Assembly: GCA_016192065.1 (NCBI GenBank) | Contig: JACPUX010000036.1 | Span: 1-36,665 of the forward strand | DNA length: 36,665 nucleotides | From: Betaproteobacteria bacterium | GTDB lineage: Bacteria > Pseudomonadota > Gammaproteobacteria > Burkholderiales > Casimicrobiaceae | Direction of reading: 5' to 3' | In this document: positions 24,605-32,989 of the stretch, in pieces | How positions within the stretch are numbered: position 1 is the stretch's first letter | Layout of the letters: every line of letters begins with the position of its first letter | Program-made: the position numbers and the translations under genes | Notes under the pieces: model-generated | What the model was told of the DNA's origin: nothing | What the model saw: only the letters and a program-made list of their open reading frames with translations | Database searches by the model: none

Positions 24605-25360
24605 CTAGTTCCTCGGCTGCCCCGCTCCCGCCCGGCGCACCAGTACATCGATGGCGGCGAGAATGCCGCGCAGGATGTTCACCTCCTCTTGCTCCAAACG
24701 AGCCCGAGCAAACATACGCCGCAGGCGCGGCATCAGCCGCCGCGGTCTTGCCGGGTTGAGGAACCCCAGGTCGATCAAGGCCTTCTGGGCATGGCTGTGC
24801 AAGGCCTCGATTTCTTCGCTGCTGGCGGGAGCAAAGCCGCGCGGCGCGGGCGGCACCTCGCCCAGAGCCATGCGCCGCAGCTCGTAGCAGGCCACCTGCA
24901 CCGCGGCGGCCAGATTCAAGGACGAGAACTGCGGATCGGTGGGGATGTGTGCCAAGCGCTGACAACGCAAGACCTGTTCGTTGGAGAGTCCGGACATTTC
25001 CGTGCCGAAGACCAGCGCGACTTGGCCGCGCACCGTCCAGGCCACCGCCTCGCGCGCCGCTTCGGCGAGGTTGCTGGCCACAGCGCTCAGTTCGCGCTCC
25101 CGCGCTGTCATCGCCACCGCGAGCACCGTGCCCGCCAGAGCCTCCTCAAGGGTGGCGCAGACTTGCGCCTCGCTCAGGAGATCGGCCGCACCGGTGGCCA
25201 GGGCGGTCGCTTCCGGAGCCGGAAAGACCTTGGGTGAGACCAGCAGCAGGTGCCGCAGACCCATGGTTTTCATGGCGCGCGCGGCCGCTCCGATATTGCC
25301 GGGATGGCTGGTTTCGCAGAGCACGATGCGCAGGCGGTCAAGCGCGAGAGAGGCGGACAC
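24605..25360 (-). CDS. trmJ: tRNA (cytidine/uridine-2'-O-)-methyltransferase TrmJ
   Basis: TrmJ (251 residues) is a SPOUT methyltransferase that 2'-O-methylates position 32 of some tRNAs, using S-adenosylmethionine bound in a trefoil knot. Family motifs are visible: IVLCETSHPGNIGAAARAMK near the N-terminus, LVFGTEMSGLSNEQ in the middle and IPTDPQFSSLNLAAAVQVACYE as the knot motif. The C-terminal extension (about 165-251) is the usual TrmJ dimerisation helix region. The start is a GTG at 25360; no ATG fits the family N-terminus and no strong ribosome site is seen. It is divergent from suhB with 61 bp between, a common arrangement in betaproteobacteria. Confidence 0.92.
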   Translation of the reverse strand: MSASLALDRLRIVLCETSHPGNIGAAARAMKTMGLRHLLLVSPKVFPAPEATALATGAADLLSEAQVCATLEEALAGTVLAVAMTARERELSAVASNLAEAAREAVAWTVRGQVALVFGTEMSGLSNEQVLRCQRLAHIPTDPQFSSLNLAAAVQVACYELRRMALGEVPPAPRGFAPASSEEIEALHSHAQKALIDLGFLNPARPRRLMPRLRRMFARARLEQEEVNILRGILAAIDVLVRRAGAGQPRN

Positions 25361-25387
25361 GTTAAAATCGCGGGTTTAGGCTTGTGC

Positions 25388-25408
25388 GCGGCGAACCGGG
25401 TTCGCCGC
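25388..25408. promoter_or_regulatory. Palindrome in the suhB leader
   Basis: GCGGCGAACC and GGTTCGCCGC form perfect 10-base arms around a single G. The element lies between a possible -10 (TAAAAT, 25363-25368) and the suhB ribosome site GGAAGGAAG, so it would be a leader hairpin or an operator. Confidence 0.5.
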
Positions 25409-25421
25409 CGGGAAGGAAGTC

Positions 25422-26225
25422 ATGCATCCTATGCTCAGTACCGCGGTCAAGGCCGCGCGCCACGCCGGCAGCGTCATTCAGCGCGGCGCCCGCGATCTCG
25501 ATCGCTTGACCGTCACCCGCAAGGGCCATAACGATTTCGCCAGCGAGGTCGATCACGCGGCCGAGCGGGTGATCGTCGAGACCCTGCTGGAGGCCTATCC
25601 AACGCACGGGATTCTAGCAGAAGAGGGGAGCGGCAAGGACCGCGAGAGCGACCCCGAATTCCTCTGGATCATCGACCCGCTCGACGGTACCACCAATTTC
25701 CTGCACGGCTTTCCGCAATACTGCGTGTCGATCGCCCTGAAGCATCGCGGCAAGATCACGCAGGCGGTGATCTACGATCCGGTGCACAATGACCTGTTCA
25801 CCGCTACCCGCGGCCGAGGCGCATTTCTCAATGATCGCCGGCTGCGCGTCTCGCGCCGCATCGAACTCAAGGACTGCCTGATCGGCACCGGCTTTCCCTT
25901 TCGCGAGGGGCGCCACCTCGATGCCTATCTGGCGATGATGAAAGCCATGGTCGAGCGCACTGCCGGCCTGCGTCGTCCCGGCGCCGCTGCCTTGGACCTG
26001 GCCTATGTCGCCGCCGGTTATTACGACGGCTTCTGGGAACTGGGACTTTCGCCCTGGGATATTGCCGCGGGCAGCCTGCTGGTGCAGGAAGCCGGGGGCC
26101 TGATCGGTGACCTGCAGGGCAACGACACTTACCTGGACAGCGGTCAGGTCGTCGCCGCCACGCCCAAGGTCTTCGCGCAGATGTTGCAGGCGCTTGCGCC
26201 CTTCATTCCTCCTGCCGAAAATTGA
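25422..26225 (+). CDS. suhB: Inositol-1-monophosphatase family protein SuhB
   Basis: This Mg-dependent sugar phosphatase has 267 residues. The metal-binding motifs are [18 protein letters not shown] and, near the C-terminus, [18 protein letters not shown]. In E. coli SuhB also joins the rRNA antitermination complex, so a role beyond phosphatase activity is plausible; that is known for the family and not visible here. The ATG at 25422 follows GGAAGGAAG. It is divergent from trmJ. The gap after it to the next gene holds a duplicated GCCGGTTGGCCGGG word (26261-26274 and 26291-26304). Confidence 0.93.
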   Translation: MHPMLSTAVKAARHAGSVIQRGARDLDRLTVTRKGHNDFASEVDHAAERVIVETLLEAYPTHGILAEEGSGKDRESDPEFLWIIDPLDGTTNFLHGFPQYCVSIALKHRGKITQAVIYDPVHNDLFTATRGRGAFLNDRRLRVSRRIELKDCLIGTGFPFREGRHLDAYLAMMKAMVERTAGLRRPGAAALDLAYVAAGYYDGFWELGLSPWDIAAGSLLVQEAGGLIGDLQGNDTYLDSGQVVAATPKVFAQMLQALAPFIPPAEN

Positions 26226-26431
26226 ATCGCGGCGCACCCGGGCGTTTTCGGCCGGGACGCGCCGGTTGGCCGGGTCGCCAGGGTCCGGCCCGCCGGTTGG
26301 CCGGGAACGGTGACCTACCGCCGGTGTCGCCCCGCCCCATCGGCGCCATCCGAATTAGGGCTATTTATTGCGATTGCTATAATTTATCCGCATCGTATAA
26401 TTCACCCTAATCTCGCAACGACGGCACTCCC
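26226..26431 (+). promoter_or_regulatory. AT-rich promoter island flanked by inverted repeats
   Basis: After GC-rich sequence, 26353-26411 turns sharply AT-rich. Two TATAATT words occur 18 bp apart (26378-26384 and 26396-26402). The second has TTGCTA at 26374-26379 with a 16-bp spacer, a good sigma-70 promoter. The island is bounded by ATTAGGG (26354-26360) and CCCTAAT (26405-26411), a perfect 7-base inverted repeat. It drives the ATPase gene starting at 26432 with a very short leader. Confidence 0.6.
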
Positions 26432-27601
26432 ATGGCGGCTGGCGCGCAAGACCAGAATCGCTTCGCTTTTCATCGACCTGCCCTGGCCAGCGATTTGTGC
26501 CACAGCCTCGAAGGTCGTGGCCTCATGGACAGCTCTTCCGGACTGTTCCTGGCGGCGCCGCGCCGCACCGGCAAAAGCACCTTCTTGCGCGAGGATCTGT
26601 TGCCCGAGGCGCGCCGGAGGCATTGGCGATGCATCTATGTGGACCTCTGGTCGGACCGTTCACGCGACCCGGCACAGTTGCTCGCCGCCGCGGTCAAGCA
26701 GGCCATCGCCGAGCAGCAGGGGCTGGTGACGCGCATGGCGCGGTCGGCGGGCCTCGACAAAGTGAATCTTATGGGTACGCTGAGCTTCGATCCGGCGAAA
26801 GTGGCCGAGCGCGGAGGCATCACGCTGGCCGATGCCTTGAGCGATTTGGCGGACAAACTCCGGCATCCTATCCTGCTGATCGTTGATGAAGCGCAGCACG
26901 CCTTGACCAGCGAGCCCGGTATCAACGCCATGTTCGCACTCAAGGCGGCGCGGGACCGCATCAATTCCGGCGGCCGCGCGGCCCGGCTGCTGTTGGTGTT
27001 CACCGGTTCGCATCGCGACAAGCTGGCGCATCTGGTGGTCAAGAAGGACCAACCCTTCTTCGGTTCGCAGGTAACTTCCTTTCCGCTGCTCAAGCGCGAC
27101 TTCACCGATGCCTACACCGCCTGGGTCAACGCCCACCTCGCACCCGACAACCAGTTCGATCAGGACGACATGTTCGAGGCTTTTGTCTGGGTGGGCCACC
27201 GGCCAGAAATGCTCAAGGCGCTGATCAGTGAAATCGCCCTGGAGCGCGGCCAAGCGCGGCGTTTGGGCAAGTTGCTCAAAGACGGCGCCAGCAGCCTGCG
27301 CAACCGCGTTTGGGAGAGCATGGAAAGCGAGATCTCCGGCCTCAGCGAACTGCAGCGCGCCGTCCTGGAGGTGATGGTTCGCAAGGGCAAGGATTTCTCG
27401 CCCTTCACCGAAGACTCGCTCAAGGAGTACCGCGCCCTCCTGGGACAGCCGGAACTGGCGGCCCACACCGTGCAAGCCGCGCTGGAAGGACTGCGCGAGC
27501 GCAACCTGATCTGGCGTTCGGCGCGCGGCGCCTATGCGCTGGAGGACGAAGCCCTGGCCGAGTGGTTCGCGGCCAAGCCTGCGCCGACCAAGCGCGCGTA
27601 G
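26432..27601 (+). CDS. AAA/STAND-like ATPase with C-terminal winged helix, function unknown
   Basis: The predicted soluble P-loop ATPase has 389 residues. Walker A is APRRTGKST with K48, and Walker B is [11 protein letters not shown] with D152-E153. A possible sensor motif is [13 protein letters not shown]. The last 90 residues (from [13 protein letters not shown] to [12 protein letters not shown]) look like a winged helix, similar in layout to archaeal-type ATPases of the STAND/ORC-like group. The ATG at 26432 sits about 25 bp after a strong -10, with no clear ribosome site (leaderless-like). It is placed between suhB and mutS, 43 bp before the mutS start, so it may be co-transcribed with mutS. 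No known defence or repair role can be assigned. Confidence 0.7.
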   Translation: MAAGAQDQNRFAFHRPALASDLCHSLEGRGLMDSSSGLFLAAPRRTGKSTFLREDLLPEARRRHWRCIYVDLWSDRSRDPAQLLAAAVKQAIAEQQGLVTRMARSAGLDKVNLMGTLSFDPAKVAERGGITLADALSDLADKLRHPILLIVDEAQHALTSEPGINAMFALKAARDRINSGGRAARLLLVFTGSHRDKLAHLVVKKDQPFFGSQVTSFPLLKRDFTDAYTAWVNAHLAPDNQFDQDDMFEAFVWVGHRPEMLKALISEIALERGQARRLGKLLKDGASSLRNRVWESMESEISGLSELQRAVLEVMVRKGKDFSPFTEDSLKEYRALLGQPELAAHTVQAALEGLRERNLIWRSARGAYALEDEALAEWFAAKPAPTKRA

Positions 27602-27644
27602 CACGCTCCGGGCCACTCATCAACGCATCGGAAGACGCCAAGCC

Positions 27645-30239
27645 TTGCCCAAACACAGCCCCGCCGCCGCCCCAGGCTCCCAGCACACACCGATGATGCA
27701 GCAGTACTTGCAGCTCAAGGCGCAACATCCGGATCAGCTCCTGTTCTATCGCATGGGCGATTTCTACGAACTATTCTTCGAAGACGCCGCCAAGGCTGCG
27801 CGGCTCTTGGACATCACGCTTACCAGCCGCGGACAGTCGGCGGGCCAACCGATACCCATGGCGGGCGTGCCCTTTCACGCCCTGGAGCAATACCTGGCGC
27901 GGCTGGTCAAACTCGGCGAGACCGCGGTCATCGTCGAGCAAATCGGTGACCCTGCCCTGGCCAAGGGGCCAGTCGAACGCAGGGTGACCCGCGTAATCAC
28001 CCCGGGCACCGTGACCGACGCCAACCTCCTGGAAGCGCGTCGCGAAAACCTCTTGCTCGCCCTCGCGCCGGACCGGCAGCGCTGCGGCTGGGCGGCTCTC
28101 AATCTGGCGGCCGGGCGCATCGACCTGGGCGAAGTGCCGCTGGCGCGCCTGGCCGGCGAGCTCGCACGGCTGGCACCCAGCGAATTGCTCCTGCCCGACC
28201 ACGCCGCAGAACTGCCGCTCGACACCACCGTGCCATTACGGCGCCTGCCGGCCTGGCAATTCGAGGCCCAGGCCGGGCAACGCGCGCTTTGCCGCCAAAT
28301 GGGCACTCAGGATCTCGCCGCTTTCGGCGCGACCGGCCTAGGCCCCGCGCTGGCCGCCGCGGCGGCCTTGCTCAGCTATGCCAGCGGCACCCACGAAGGC
28401 GCCCTGGCCCATGTGCAGACGCTTTGCGTCGAGCGCGGCGAGGCGAATGTGCTGCTCGACGCGGCCACGCGGCGCAACCTCGAAATTGTCGCGACCCTGC
28501 GCGGCGAGCCGGCGCCCACCCTGCTGTCGCTCTTCGACACCTGCGCCACCGCCGCCGGCAGCCGCCTGCTGCGCACCTGGCTGCAAAATCCCACGCGTGA
28601 CCAGAAATTGGCCCGCTCTCGGCATGAAGCGGTGGCGGAATTGCTGGAACGCGACCGCGTCGGCGAACCTGGTGCGACGGAACTCCATCGGCAATTGCGC
28701 GAGTTCGCCGACCTCGAACGCATCGCCGCGCGCGTGGCCTTGCGCACGGTGCGCCCGCGCGAGCTGGCGGCGCTGCGCGACAGCCTCGCGCGGACGCCGG
28801 TTTTGCGCGAGGCACTGCATGCCGCGGCCGCACCGCTGCTCGGTCAACTGGCGGCGGAGCTCGCCACCGAAGCCTGCTGGCGGGAGCGACTTGCCGCCGC
28901 CATCGCCCCGGAGCCGGCCACCATGCTACGCGAGGGCGGAGTGATCGCCGCCGGCTTCGACGCCGAACTCGACCAACTGCGCGATCTCGACGCCCACTGC
29001 GGCGACTTCCTGGTCGGCTTGGAGGCGCGCGAACGGGCGCGCACCGGCATCGCCAACCTCAAGGTCGAGTTCAACCGGGTGCATGGGTTCTATATCGAGG
29101 TCACCAACGCGCAGGCGGAAAAGGTGCCGCAGGATTATCGCCGGCGCCAGACACTGAAGAACGCCGAGCGTTACATCACCCCCGAGCTCAAGGAGTTCGA
29201 GGACCGCGCGCTGTCCGCGCAGGAGCGTGCGCTGGCGCGCGAGCGCCAGCTCTTCGAGCAACTGCTGAACGACCTGCTGCCCGCGGTGAGCGAGTGGCAG
29301 CGCCTGGCGCGGGCGCTGGCCACGCTGGACGTGTTGGCCAGTTTTGCGGAACGCGCCGCCAGCCTCAAGCTCGTCTGCCCCGAACTGGTGGCAGCGCCCG
29401 GCATCACCATCGAAGCCGCGCGACATCCAGTGGTCGAGGCTCAGGTGGAGCACTTCATTCCCAATGATCTGGAGCTTTCAGCGAACCGCCGCCTGCTCTT
29501 GATCACCGGCCCCAACATGGGCGGCAAATCCACGTACATGCGCCAGACGGCGGTGATCACGCTCCTGGCCTATTGCGGTTCCTTCGTGCCGGCAGGGCGC
29601 GCCGTGCTGGGGCCGATCGATCAAATCTTCACGCGCATCGGCGCCGCCGACGACCTGGCCGGAGGGCGTTCGACCTTCATGGTGGAAATGACCGAGGCGG
29701 CCTACATCCTGCATCAGGCCACCGAGCAGAGCCTGGTACTGGTCGACGAAATCGGGCGCGGCACGTCCACCTTCGACGGCCTGGCGCTGGCCTGGGCGAT
29801 CGCCCGCCACTTGGCGCAGAAGACGCGCAGCCTCACCCTCTTCGCCACCCACTACTTCGAATTGACCCGTCTGGCGGCAGAGCTGGCGGGATGCGCCAAC
29901 GTCCACTTCGACGCCGTGGAACACGGCGAGCAGGTGGTGTTTCTGCACGCCCTGGAAGAGGGCCCGGCCAGCCAGAGCTATGGCTTGCAGGTGGCGCGCC
30001 TGGCCGGCTTGCCCGCGGACACCGTGCGGCGCGCCCGCGCCTATCTCGGTGAACTTGAACAAAACGCTGTGCGCGACGAACGCCAACCGGATTTGTTCGA
30101 TTCCGCACCGGTTGGTGAGGTGCCTGAGCCGGGCCAGGGCATCATCGAAGAACTGCGCGTGCTCGACCCTGACTCGCTTTCGCCGCGCGCAGCGCATGAG
30201 CTGTTGCGGGAGTGGGCGGCGCTAGTTGCAAGAGACTAG
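27645..30239 (+). CDS. mutS: DNA mismatch repair protein MutS
   Basis: MutS (864 residues) recognises mismatches and recruits MutL. The mismatch-probing motif F40-Y41-E42 lies in [15 protein letters not shown]. The ATPase has Walker [12 protein letters not shown] (K628), [19 protein letters not shown] and FATHYFELT. The start chosen is TTG at 27645, with GGAAG ten bases upstream, because it keeps the usual stretch before [11 protein letters not shown]; an ATG at 27693 would shorten the N-terminus by 16 residues. The C-terminus LVARD and its stop codon are encoded by the first copies of a 14-bp tandem repeat. Convergent with the FKBP gene. Confidence 0.95.
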   Translation: MPKHSPAAAPGSQHTPMMQQYLQLKAQHPDQLLFYRMGDFYELFFEDAAKAARLLDITLTSRGQSAGQPIPMAGVPFHALEQYLARLVKLGETAVIVEQIGDPALAKGPVERRVTRVITPGTVTDANLLEARRENLLLALAPDRQRCGWAALNLAAGRIDLGEVPLARLAGELARLAPSELLLPDHAAELPLDTTVPLRRLPAWQFEAQAGQRALCRQMGTQDLAAFGATGLGPALAAAAALLSYASGTHEGALAHVQTLCVERGEANVLLDAATRRNLEIVATLRGEPAPTLLSLFDTCATAAGSRLLRTWLQNPTRDQKLARSRHEAVAELLERDRVGEPGATELHRQLREFADLERIAARVALRTVRPRELAALRDSLARTPVLREALHAAAAPLLGQLAAELATEACWRERLAAAIAPEPATMLREGGVIAAGFDAELDQLRDLDAHCGDFLVGLEARERARTGIANLKVEFNRVHGFYIEVTNAQAEKVPQDYRRRQTLKNAERYITPELKEFEDRALSAQERALARERQLFEQLLNDLLPAVSEWQRLARALATLDVLASFAERAASLKLVCPELVAAPGITIEAARHPVVEAQVEHFIPNDLELSANRRLLLITGPNMGGKSTYMRQTAVITLLAYCGSFVPAGRAVLGPIDQIFTRIGAADDLAGGRSTFMVEMTEAAYILHQATEQSLVLVDEIGRGTSTFDGLALAWAIARHLAQKTRSLTLFATHYFELTRLAAELAGCANVHFDAVEHGEQVVFLHALEEGPASQSYGLQVARLAGLPADTVRRARAYLGELEQNAVRDERQPDLFDSAPVGEVPEPGQGIIEELRVLDPDSLSPRAAHELLREWAALVARD

Positions 30240-30283
30240 TTGCAGAAAACTAGTTTCTAGACACTAGTTTCTAGACACTAGTG
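30222..30283. repeat. 14-bp CTAG-rich tandem repeat spanning two stop codons
   Basis: Four 14-base units follow each other: CTAGTTGCAAGAGA (30222), CTAGTTGCAGAAAA (30236), CTAGTTTCTAGACA (30250) and CTAGTTTCTAGACA (30264), then a partial CTAGTG (30278-30283). Units three and four are identical. The array holds seven CTAG tetramers in 62 bases. It encodes the last five codons of mutS and the mutS stop (30237-30239), and its right end gives the stop of the convergent FKBP gene (30280-30278). Confidence 0.9.
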
Positions 30284-30757
30284 ATGTCCGTGCGCCCCGT
30301 GGACGTGCCCGTGGCTGATCTCTTCAGCGGTGGCGGAGCGCACTTCGGTGACCGTGCAGTCGAAGCGCAGGCGCTCACCGGCCAGGGGATGATTGCCATC
30401 CACCACCACCTTGCCTTCGGCGATGTCGGTGACGGTGAACACGACGGTGTCGGTCGGGTCCTTGCCGACAGCCGCTTCGAACTGCATACCCACGGTCACT
30501 TCGCTGGGAAAACGCTCCACCGCCTCGACCCGCACCAGTTCCGAGTCGTAGTCGCCAAAAGCGTCTTCAGGCTCCAGACCGACCGAGCACTGGTCCCCGA
30601 CATTCTTCGCGGTCAGCTCCTGTTCAACCTTGGGGAAAATACCGTCATAGCCGCCGTGAAGATAGCTGACCGGCTCCTCGGAACGCTCGATCAACTCGCC
30701 GTCGGCGCGATAGAGTTCAAAGGTCAGCGTGACGACGGTATTGGCGGCGATTTGCAT
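30278..30757 (-). CDS. SlyD-like FKBP-type peptidyl-prolyl isomerase
   Basis: This isomerase/chaperone has 159 residues. It shows the SlyD layout: FKBP start (MQIAANTVVTLTFEL), a flap-inserted chaperone domain in the middle (VEQELTAKNVGDQCSVGLEPEDAFGDYD), the returning FKBP part (VVVDGNHPLAGERLRF) and a histidine-rich tail (SHGHVHGAHGHH) that would bind nickel or other metals. The start at 30757 has AGGAG upstream; the frame extended to 31006 has no such support. It converges with mutS, the stop codons being only 38 bp apart within the tandem repeat. Cytoplasmic, because there is no signal peptide. Confidence 0.9.
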   Translation of the reverse strand: MQIAANTVVTLTFELYRADGELIERSEEPVSYLHGGYDGIFPKVEQELTAKNVGDQCSVGLEPEDAFGDYDSELVRVEAVERFPSEVTVGMQFEAAVGKDPTDTVVFTVTDIAEGKVVVDGNHPLAGERLRFDCTVTEVRSATAEEISHGHVHGAHGHH

Positions 30758-30912
30758 AGCGAGCTCCTGGGAGGGGAAGGTAAAAAACAGCAACCGCTCT
30801 GGCGCTCGCGGGTGTCGCCCACGGCATCCTGGGCGGGCTGGCGGGGTTGCCAAGCGGGTCGAAGACGGCGAAACTGGCTGCGAAAAGTATTGTACCCGTT
30901 TCCCGCCGATCC

Positions 30913-31413
30913 ATGCTTCGAGTCGACCCTGAAAGCGCGCAGTGCCTGCCTCTCGAAGGCCGGCTTGCGCACGCCGAGGCGCTCGACCTGCTGCTCGGCT
31001 GGGCACAGCTCACGATCGGCGTATTCGATTTCGATTTGCTCGATACCGGGTGGAACTCGCCACGGCGCATCGCGGTGTTGAGCGATTACTTCCAGCGTTC
31101 GCGCAACGCGCGCCTGGAGATCTTTCTGCGCGACGCCAGCCGGATCAACTTGCATCTACCGCGTCTGCTCGCCCTACTGCGCACGCACGGACACGCCTGC
31201 CGGATTCTCGAAGTCGGCGAGGACGCACAAGCTGTGTACGACCCGTTCGCCATCGTCGATAACCGCCATTACTGGCACCGCTTTCACTTCGCGCAGCCGC
31301 GCGGCGAGTTGGGCGTGCAGCAGCCGGCCTACGCCGCTGAGTTGGCGCGCCGGCTGCGGGAGATCAAGGAAATATCCGTTCCGGCCGCGTCGCCGACGAT
31401 TCTTGGGCTCTAG
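30913..31413 (+). CDS. Conserved hypothetical protein, possibly DUF7931-like
   Basis: The product has 166 residues, without signal peptide or membrane segment. The pattern ARLEIFLRDASRINLHLPRLLALLRTHGHACRILEV, with VFDFDLLDTGWNSPRRIAVL before it and AIVDNRHYWHRFHF after it, recalls the phospholipase-D-like half-domain annotated in betaproteobacteria next to or fused with acetyltransferases; this is recognition by eye and weak. Start taken at ATG 30913; an in-frame ATG at 30847 would add 22 basic residues. It is divergent from the FKBP gene, 155 bp apart. No clear promoter or ribosome site. Function unknown. Confidence 0.6.
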   Translation: MLRVDPESAQCLPLEGRLAHAEALDLLLGWAQLTIGVFDFDLLDTGWNSPRRIAVLSDYFQRSRNARLEIFLRDASRINLHLPRLLALLRTHGHACRILEVGEDAQAVYDPFAIVDNRHYWHRFHFAQPRGELGVQQPAYAAELARRLREIKEISVPAASPTILGL

Positions 31414-31669
31414 GGAAGCGCTGCGCAAATCCATCACACGGGCGAAGGCCAGTGTCCAGATCGTCGCCTTGCCGGAATTTCGGCCTCGGCCGGAACCACC
31501 CATCCACGCACGGTCGGCGCCGACCAGTTCCCGTCCGAAGCGTCCCTCATTGGCCAGCACCTTCGCGCGCCACCAGGAGGAGCGCCGAATTCGCGGCAGC
31601 GGCGCGAGACCTGCCACCAGGGTTGCGAAAACTGGCGGGACGCCAAGGGGCACGCCTGAACTCGCCGCC

Positions 31670-31688
31670 CACGCTGCATTGCAGCGTG
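31670..31688. promoter_or_regulatory. Palindromic operator candidate
   Basis: CACGCTGCA and TGCAGCGTG form perfect 9-base arms around one T. The centre lies about 40 bp before the inferred transcription start, at the -35 region of the extended -10 promoter that follows. Confidence 0.5.
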
Positions 31689-31705
31689 CCATAACGAAAT
31701 AAATC

Positions 31706-31714
31706 TGCTAAAAT
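31706..31714 (+). promoter_or_regulatory. Extended -10 promoter of the small lipoprotein gene
   Basis: TGCTAAAAT fits the TGnTATAAT extended -10 pattern with one mismatch in the hexamer, within an AT-rich pocket. No good -35 is present, as is common for extended -10 promoters. The leader to the lipoprotein ATG would be about 140 nt. Confidence 0.55.
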
Positions 31715-31725
31715 CTTGCGCGTTT

Positions 31726-31761
31726 ATGCGCGTGTCCGCTTGCCTTGATGCGCGTGTCCGC
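31726..31761 (+). repeat. 22-bp tandem repeat in the lipoprotein leader
   Basis: ATGCGCGTGTCCGC occurs at 31726-31739 and again at 31748-31761, a period of 22 bases. The two ATGs open different frames, with peptides of 41 and 32 residues (both starting MRVSA) that end at 31851 and 31846, just before the lipoprotein start. No ribosome site supports either. Confidence 0.5.
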
Positions 31762-31860
31762 CTACCTCGCCCAACCAGGCCAGGGGAGCAGGTCGCGACC
31801 TTGGCGGCAGCAGCGCGTGAACATCAACCATTCCTCTCGACACTAGTGTAAGGACCAACA

Positions 31861-32079
31861 ATGAAATACTCGCTCATTCTCGCCGCTCTGCTGGGTGTGA
31901 CCCTCGCCGCCTGCGGTGACAAGCCCGCGCCCGCCCCGGCCCCCAAAGCTGCCGCGCCGGCCCCGGCCGCCACCCCGGCCGCACCCGCTGCTGCCCCCAC
32001 CGCCGCTCCGGCTGCCGCTGCCGCCCCGGCGCCTGCCGCGGCCAGCGATGCCAAGCCCGCCGAAGCGCCGAAGAAGTAA
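31861..32079 (+). CDS. Small Ala/Pro-rich lipoprotein
   Basis: The product is a 72-residue precursor. The signal peptide MKYSLILAALLGVTLAAC ends in a lipobox with the lipidated C18. The mature part is about 54 residues, almost all Ala and Pro with a charged end (SDAKPAEAPKK), so it is probably extended and unfolded. It may be a spacer anchored to the membrane. AAGGA lies shortly before the ATG. A strong terminator follows 20 bases after the stop, so it is a single-gene transcript. Small lipoproteins of this composition are common in betaproteobacteria but have no assigned function. The reverse strand is also open over part of it because of the biased composition. Confidence 0.75.
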   Translation: MKYSLILAALLGVTLAACGDKPAPAPAPKAAAPAPAATPAAPAAAPTAAPAAAAAPAPAAASDAKPAEAPKK

Positions 32080-32094
32080 TTCGCGCCAGAGCAC

Positions 32095-32127
32095 AAAAAA
32101 AGCCGGCCTTCGGGCCGGCTTTTTTTT
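32095..32127. terminator. Strong intrinsic terminator, probably bidirectional
   Basis: AGCCGGCC (32101-32108) and GGCCGGCT (32113-32120) form an 8-bp stem closed by the stable TTCG loop. A run of As precedes it and eight Ts follow, so it can stop the lipoprotein transcript and also leftward transcription from purC. Confidence 0.92.
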
Positions 32128-32252
32128 CTTTCGTGCGCCCCGCCGATTTCAGTCCGGAACCGGTCCCTGGCGCTCACCACTATGACGAATTTGACCAGCG
32201 CGGCCTTGGCGCCCGCGATCCGATAACTCCGCTTGGCATTGCAAACGGTGTC

Positions 32253-32975
32253 TCAGAGTGGTACGCCAATGCGCCGCCCGACTTCGCGGTAGGCTTCGAT
32301 GACGTTGCCCAAATCGCGACGAAAGCGATCCTTGTCCATTTTCTCCTGGCTGGAGCTATCCCAGAGGCGGCAGCCGTCGGGGGTGAATTCGTCCCCCAAC
32401 AGCAGCGGCGCCTGCGGCTTGGCCGCCTCGCGGCCGAACTCCAATTTGTAGTCCACCAAGGTGAGGCCGGCCTGCGCGAACAGTGGCTTCAAGACGCCGT
32501 TAACCTTGAAAGTCAGCGTCTTCATCGCTTCGATGTCGGCGGCACTGGCCCAGCCCAGGGCGAGGATGTGATAGTCGTTCACCATCGGGTCATGCAGGGC
32601 GTCGCTCTTGTAGAAGAACTCGAATACCGGGTTGACCAACGGCATCCCCTCGGACAGGCCCAGGCGCTTGGCCATGGAACCGGCAACCACGTTGCGCACG
32701 ACGCATTCGATCGGGATCATCTTCAGGTTCTTGACCAGCGATTCGCGCTCGTTCAGGAGCTTCACGAAGTGGGTGCCGACACCGGCCGCCGCCAACTGTT
32801 CCATGATGAAAGCGTTGAAGCGGTTGTTGGTTTCGCCCTTCATGGCGAGCTGGGCGATCTTTGCGCCGTCGAACGCGCTGGTGTCGTCGCGGTAGTGCAT
32901 GACCAGGTACGCGGGGTCATCGGTGGTGTAAACCGTCTTGGCTTTGCCGCGGTAGAGTTCCTGTCGCTTTTCCAT
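32253..32975 (-). CDS. purC: SAICAR synthase (purine synthesis)
   Basis: PurC (240 residues) joins CAIR and aspartate in the eighth step of IMP synthesis. Visible family motifs are [10 protein letters not shown] at the N-terminus, [30 protein letters not shown] and [10 protein letters not shown]. The start (ATG 32975, [13 protein letters not shown]) has GAGGAG upstream; the longer frame to 33053 overlaps the preceding gene. It is the last gene of the dapA-bamC-MBL-purC string, 14 bp after the hydrolase. The dapA-bamC-purC linkage is known from E. coli. The 32095-32127 terminator lies downstream. Confidence 0.95.
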   Translation of the reverse strand: MEKRQELYRGKAKTVYTTDDPAYLVMHYRDDTSAFDGAKIAQLAMKGETNNRFNAFIMEQLAAAGVGTHFVKLLNERESLVKNLKMIPIECVVRNVVAGSMAKRLGLSEGMPLVNPVFEFFYKSDALHDPMVNDYHILALGWASAADIEAMKTLTFKVNGVLKPLFAQAGLTLVDYKLEFGREAAKPQAPLLLGDEFTPDGCRLWDSSSQEKMDKDRFRRDLGNVIEAYREVGRRIGVPL

Positions 32976-32989
32976 GTGATGCTCCTCGT

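Larger units (their letters stand above)
31414..31720. other. Gene-free stretch with repeat remnant, palindrome and promoter
   Basis: The 447-base gap 31414-31860 holds no convincing long gene. It contains a dispersed repeat remnant at 31432-31462 (GGGCGAAGGCCAGTGTCCAG core), a perfect 19-bp palindrome at 31670-31688, and an extended -10 promoter at 31706-31714. Short open frames in it have no ribosome sites and no family resemblance. Confidence 0.5.

Noticed and set aside
26261..26304. Repeated GCCGGTTGGCCGGG after suhB as the suhB terminator
   Set aside because: The words are direct repeats without a T-tract, so intrinsic termination is not supported.
30222..30283. CTAG-rich array as a CRISPR array
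   Set aside because: Units are 14 bases with no spacers and no cas genes are present; it is a simple tandem repeat.
31824..32180. Ala/Gly-rich open frame on the minus strand over the small lipoprotein
   Set aside because: It is a mirror of the Ala/Pro-rich repeat composition, crosses the terminator hairpin and has no ribosome site.
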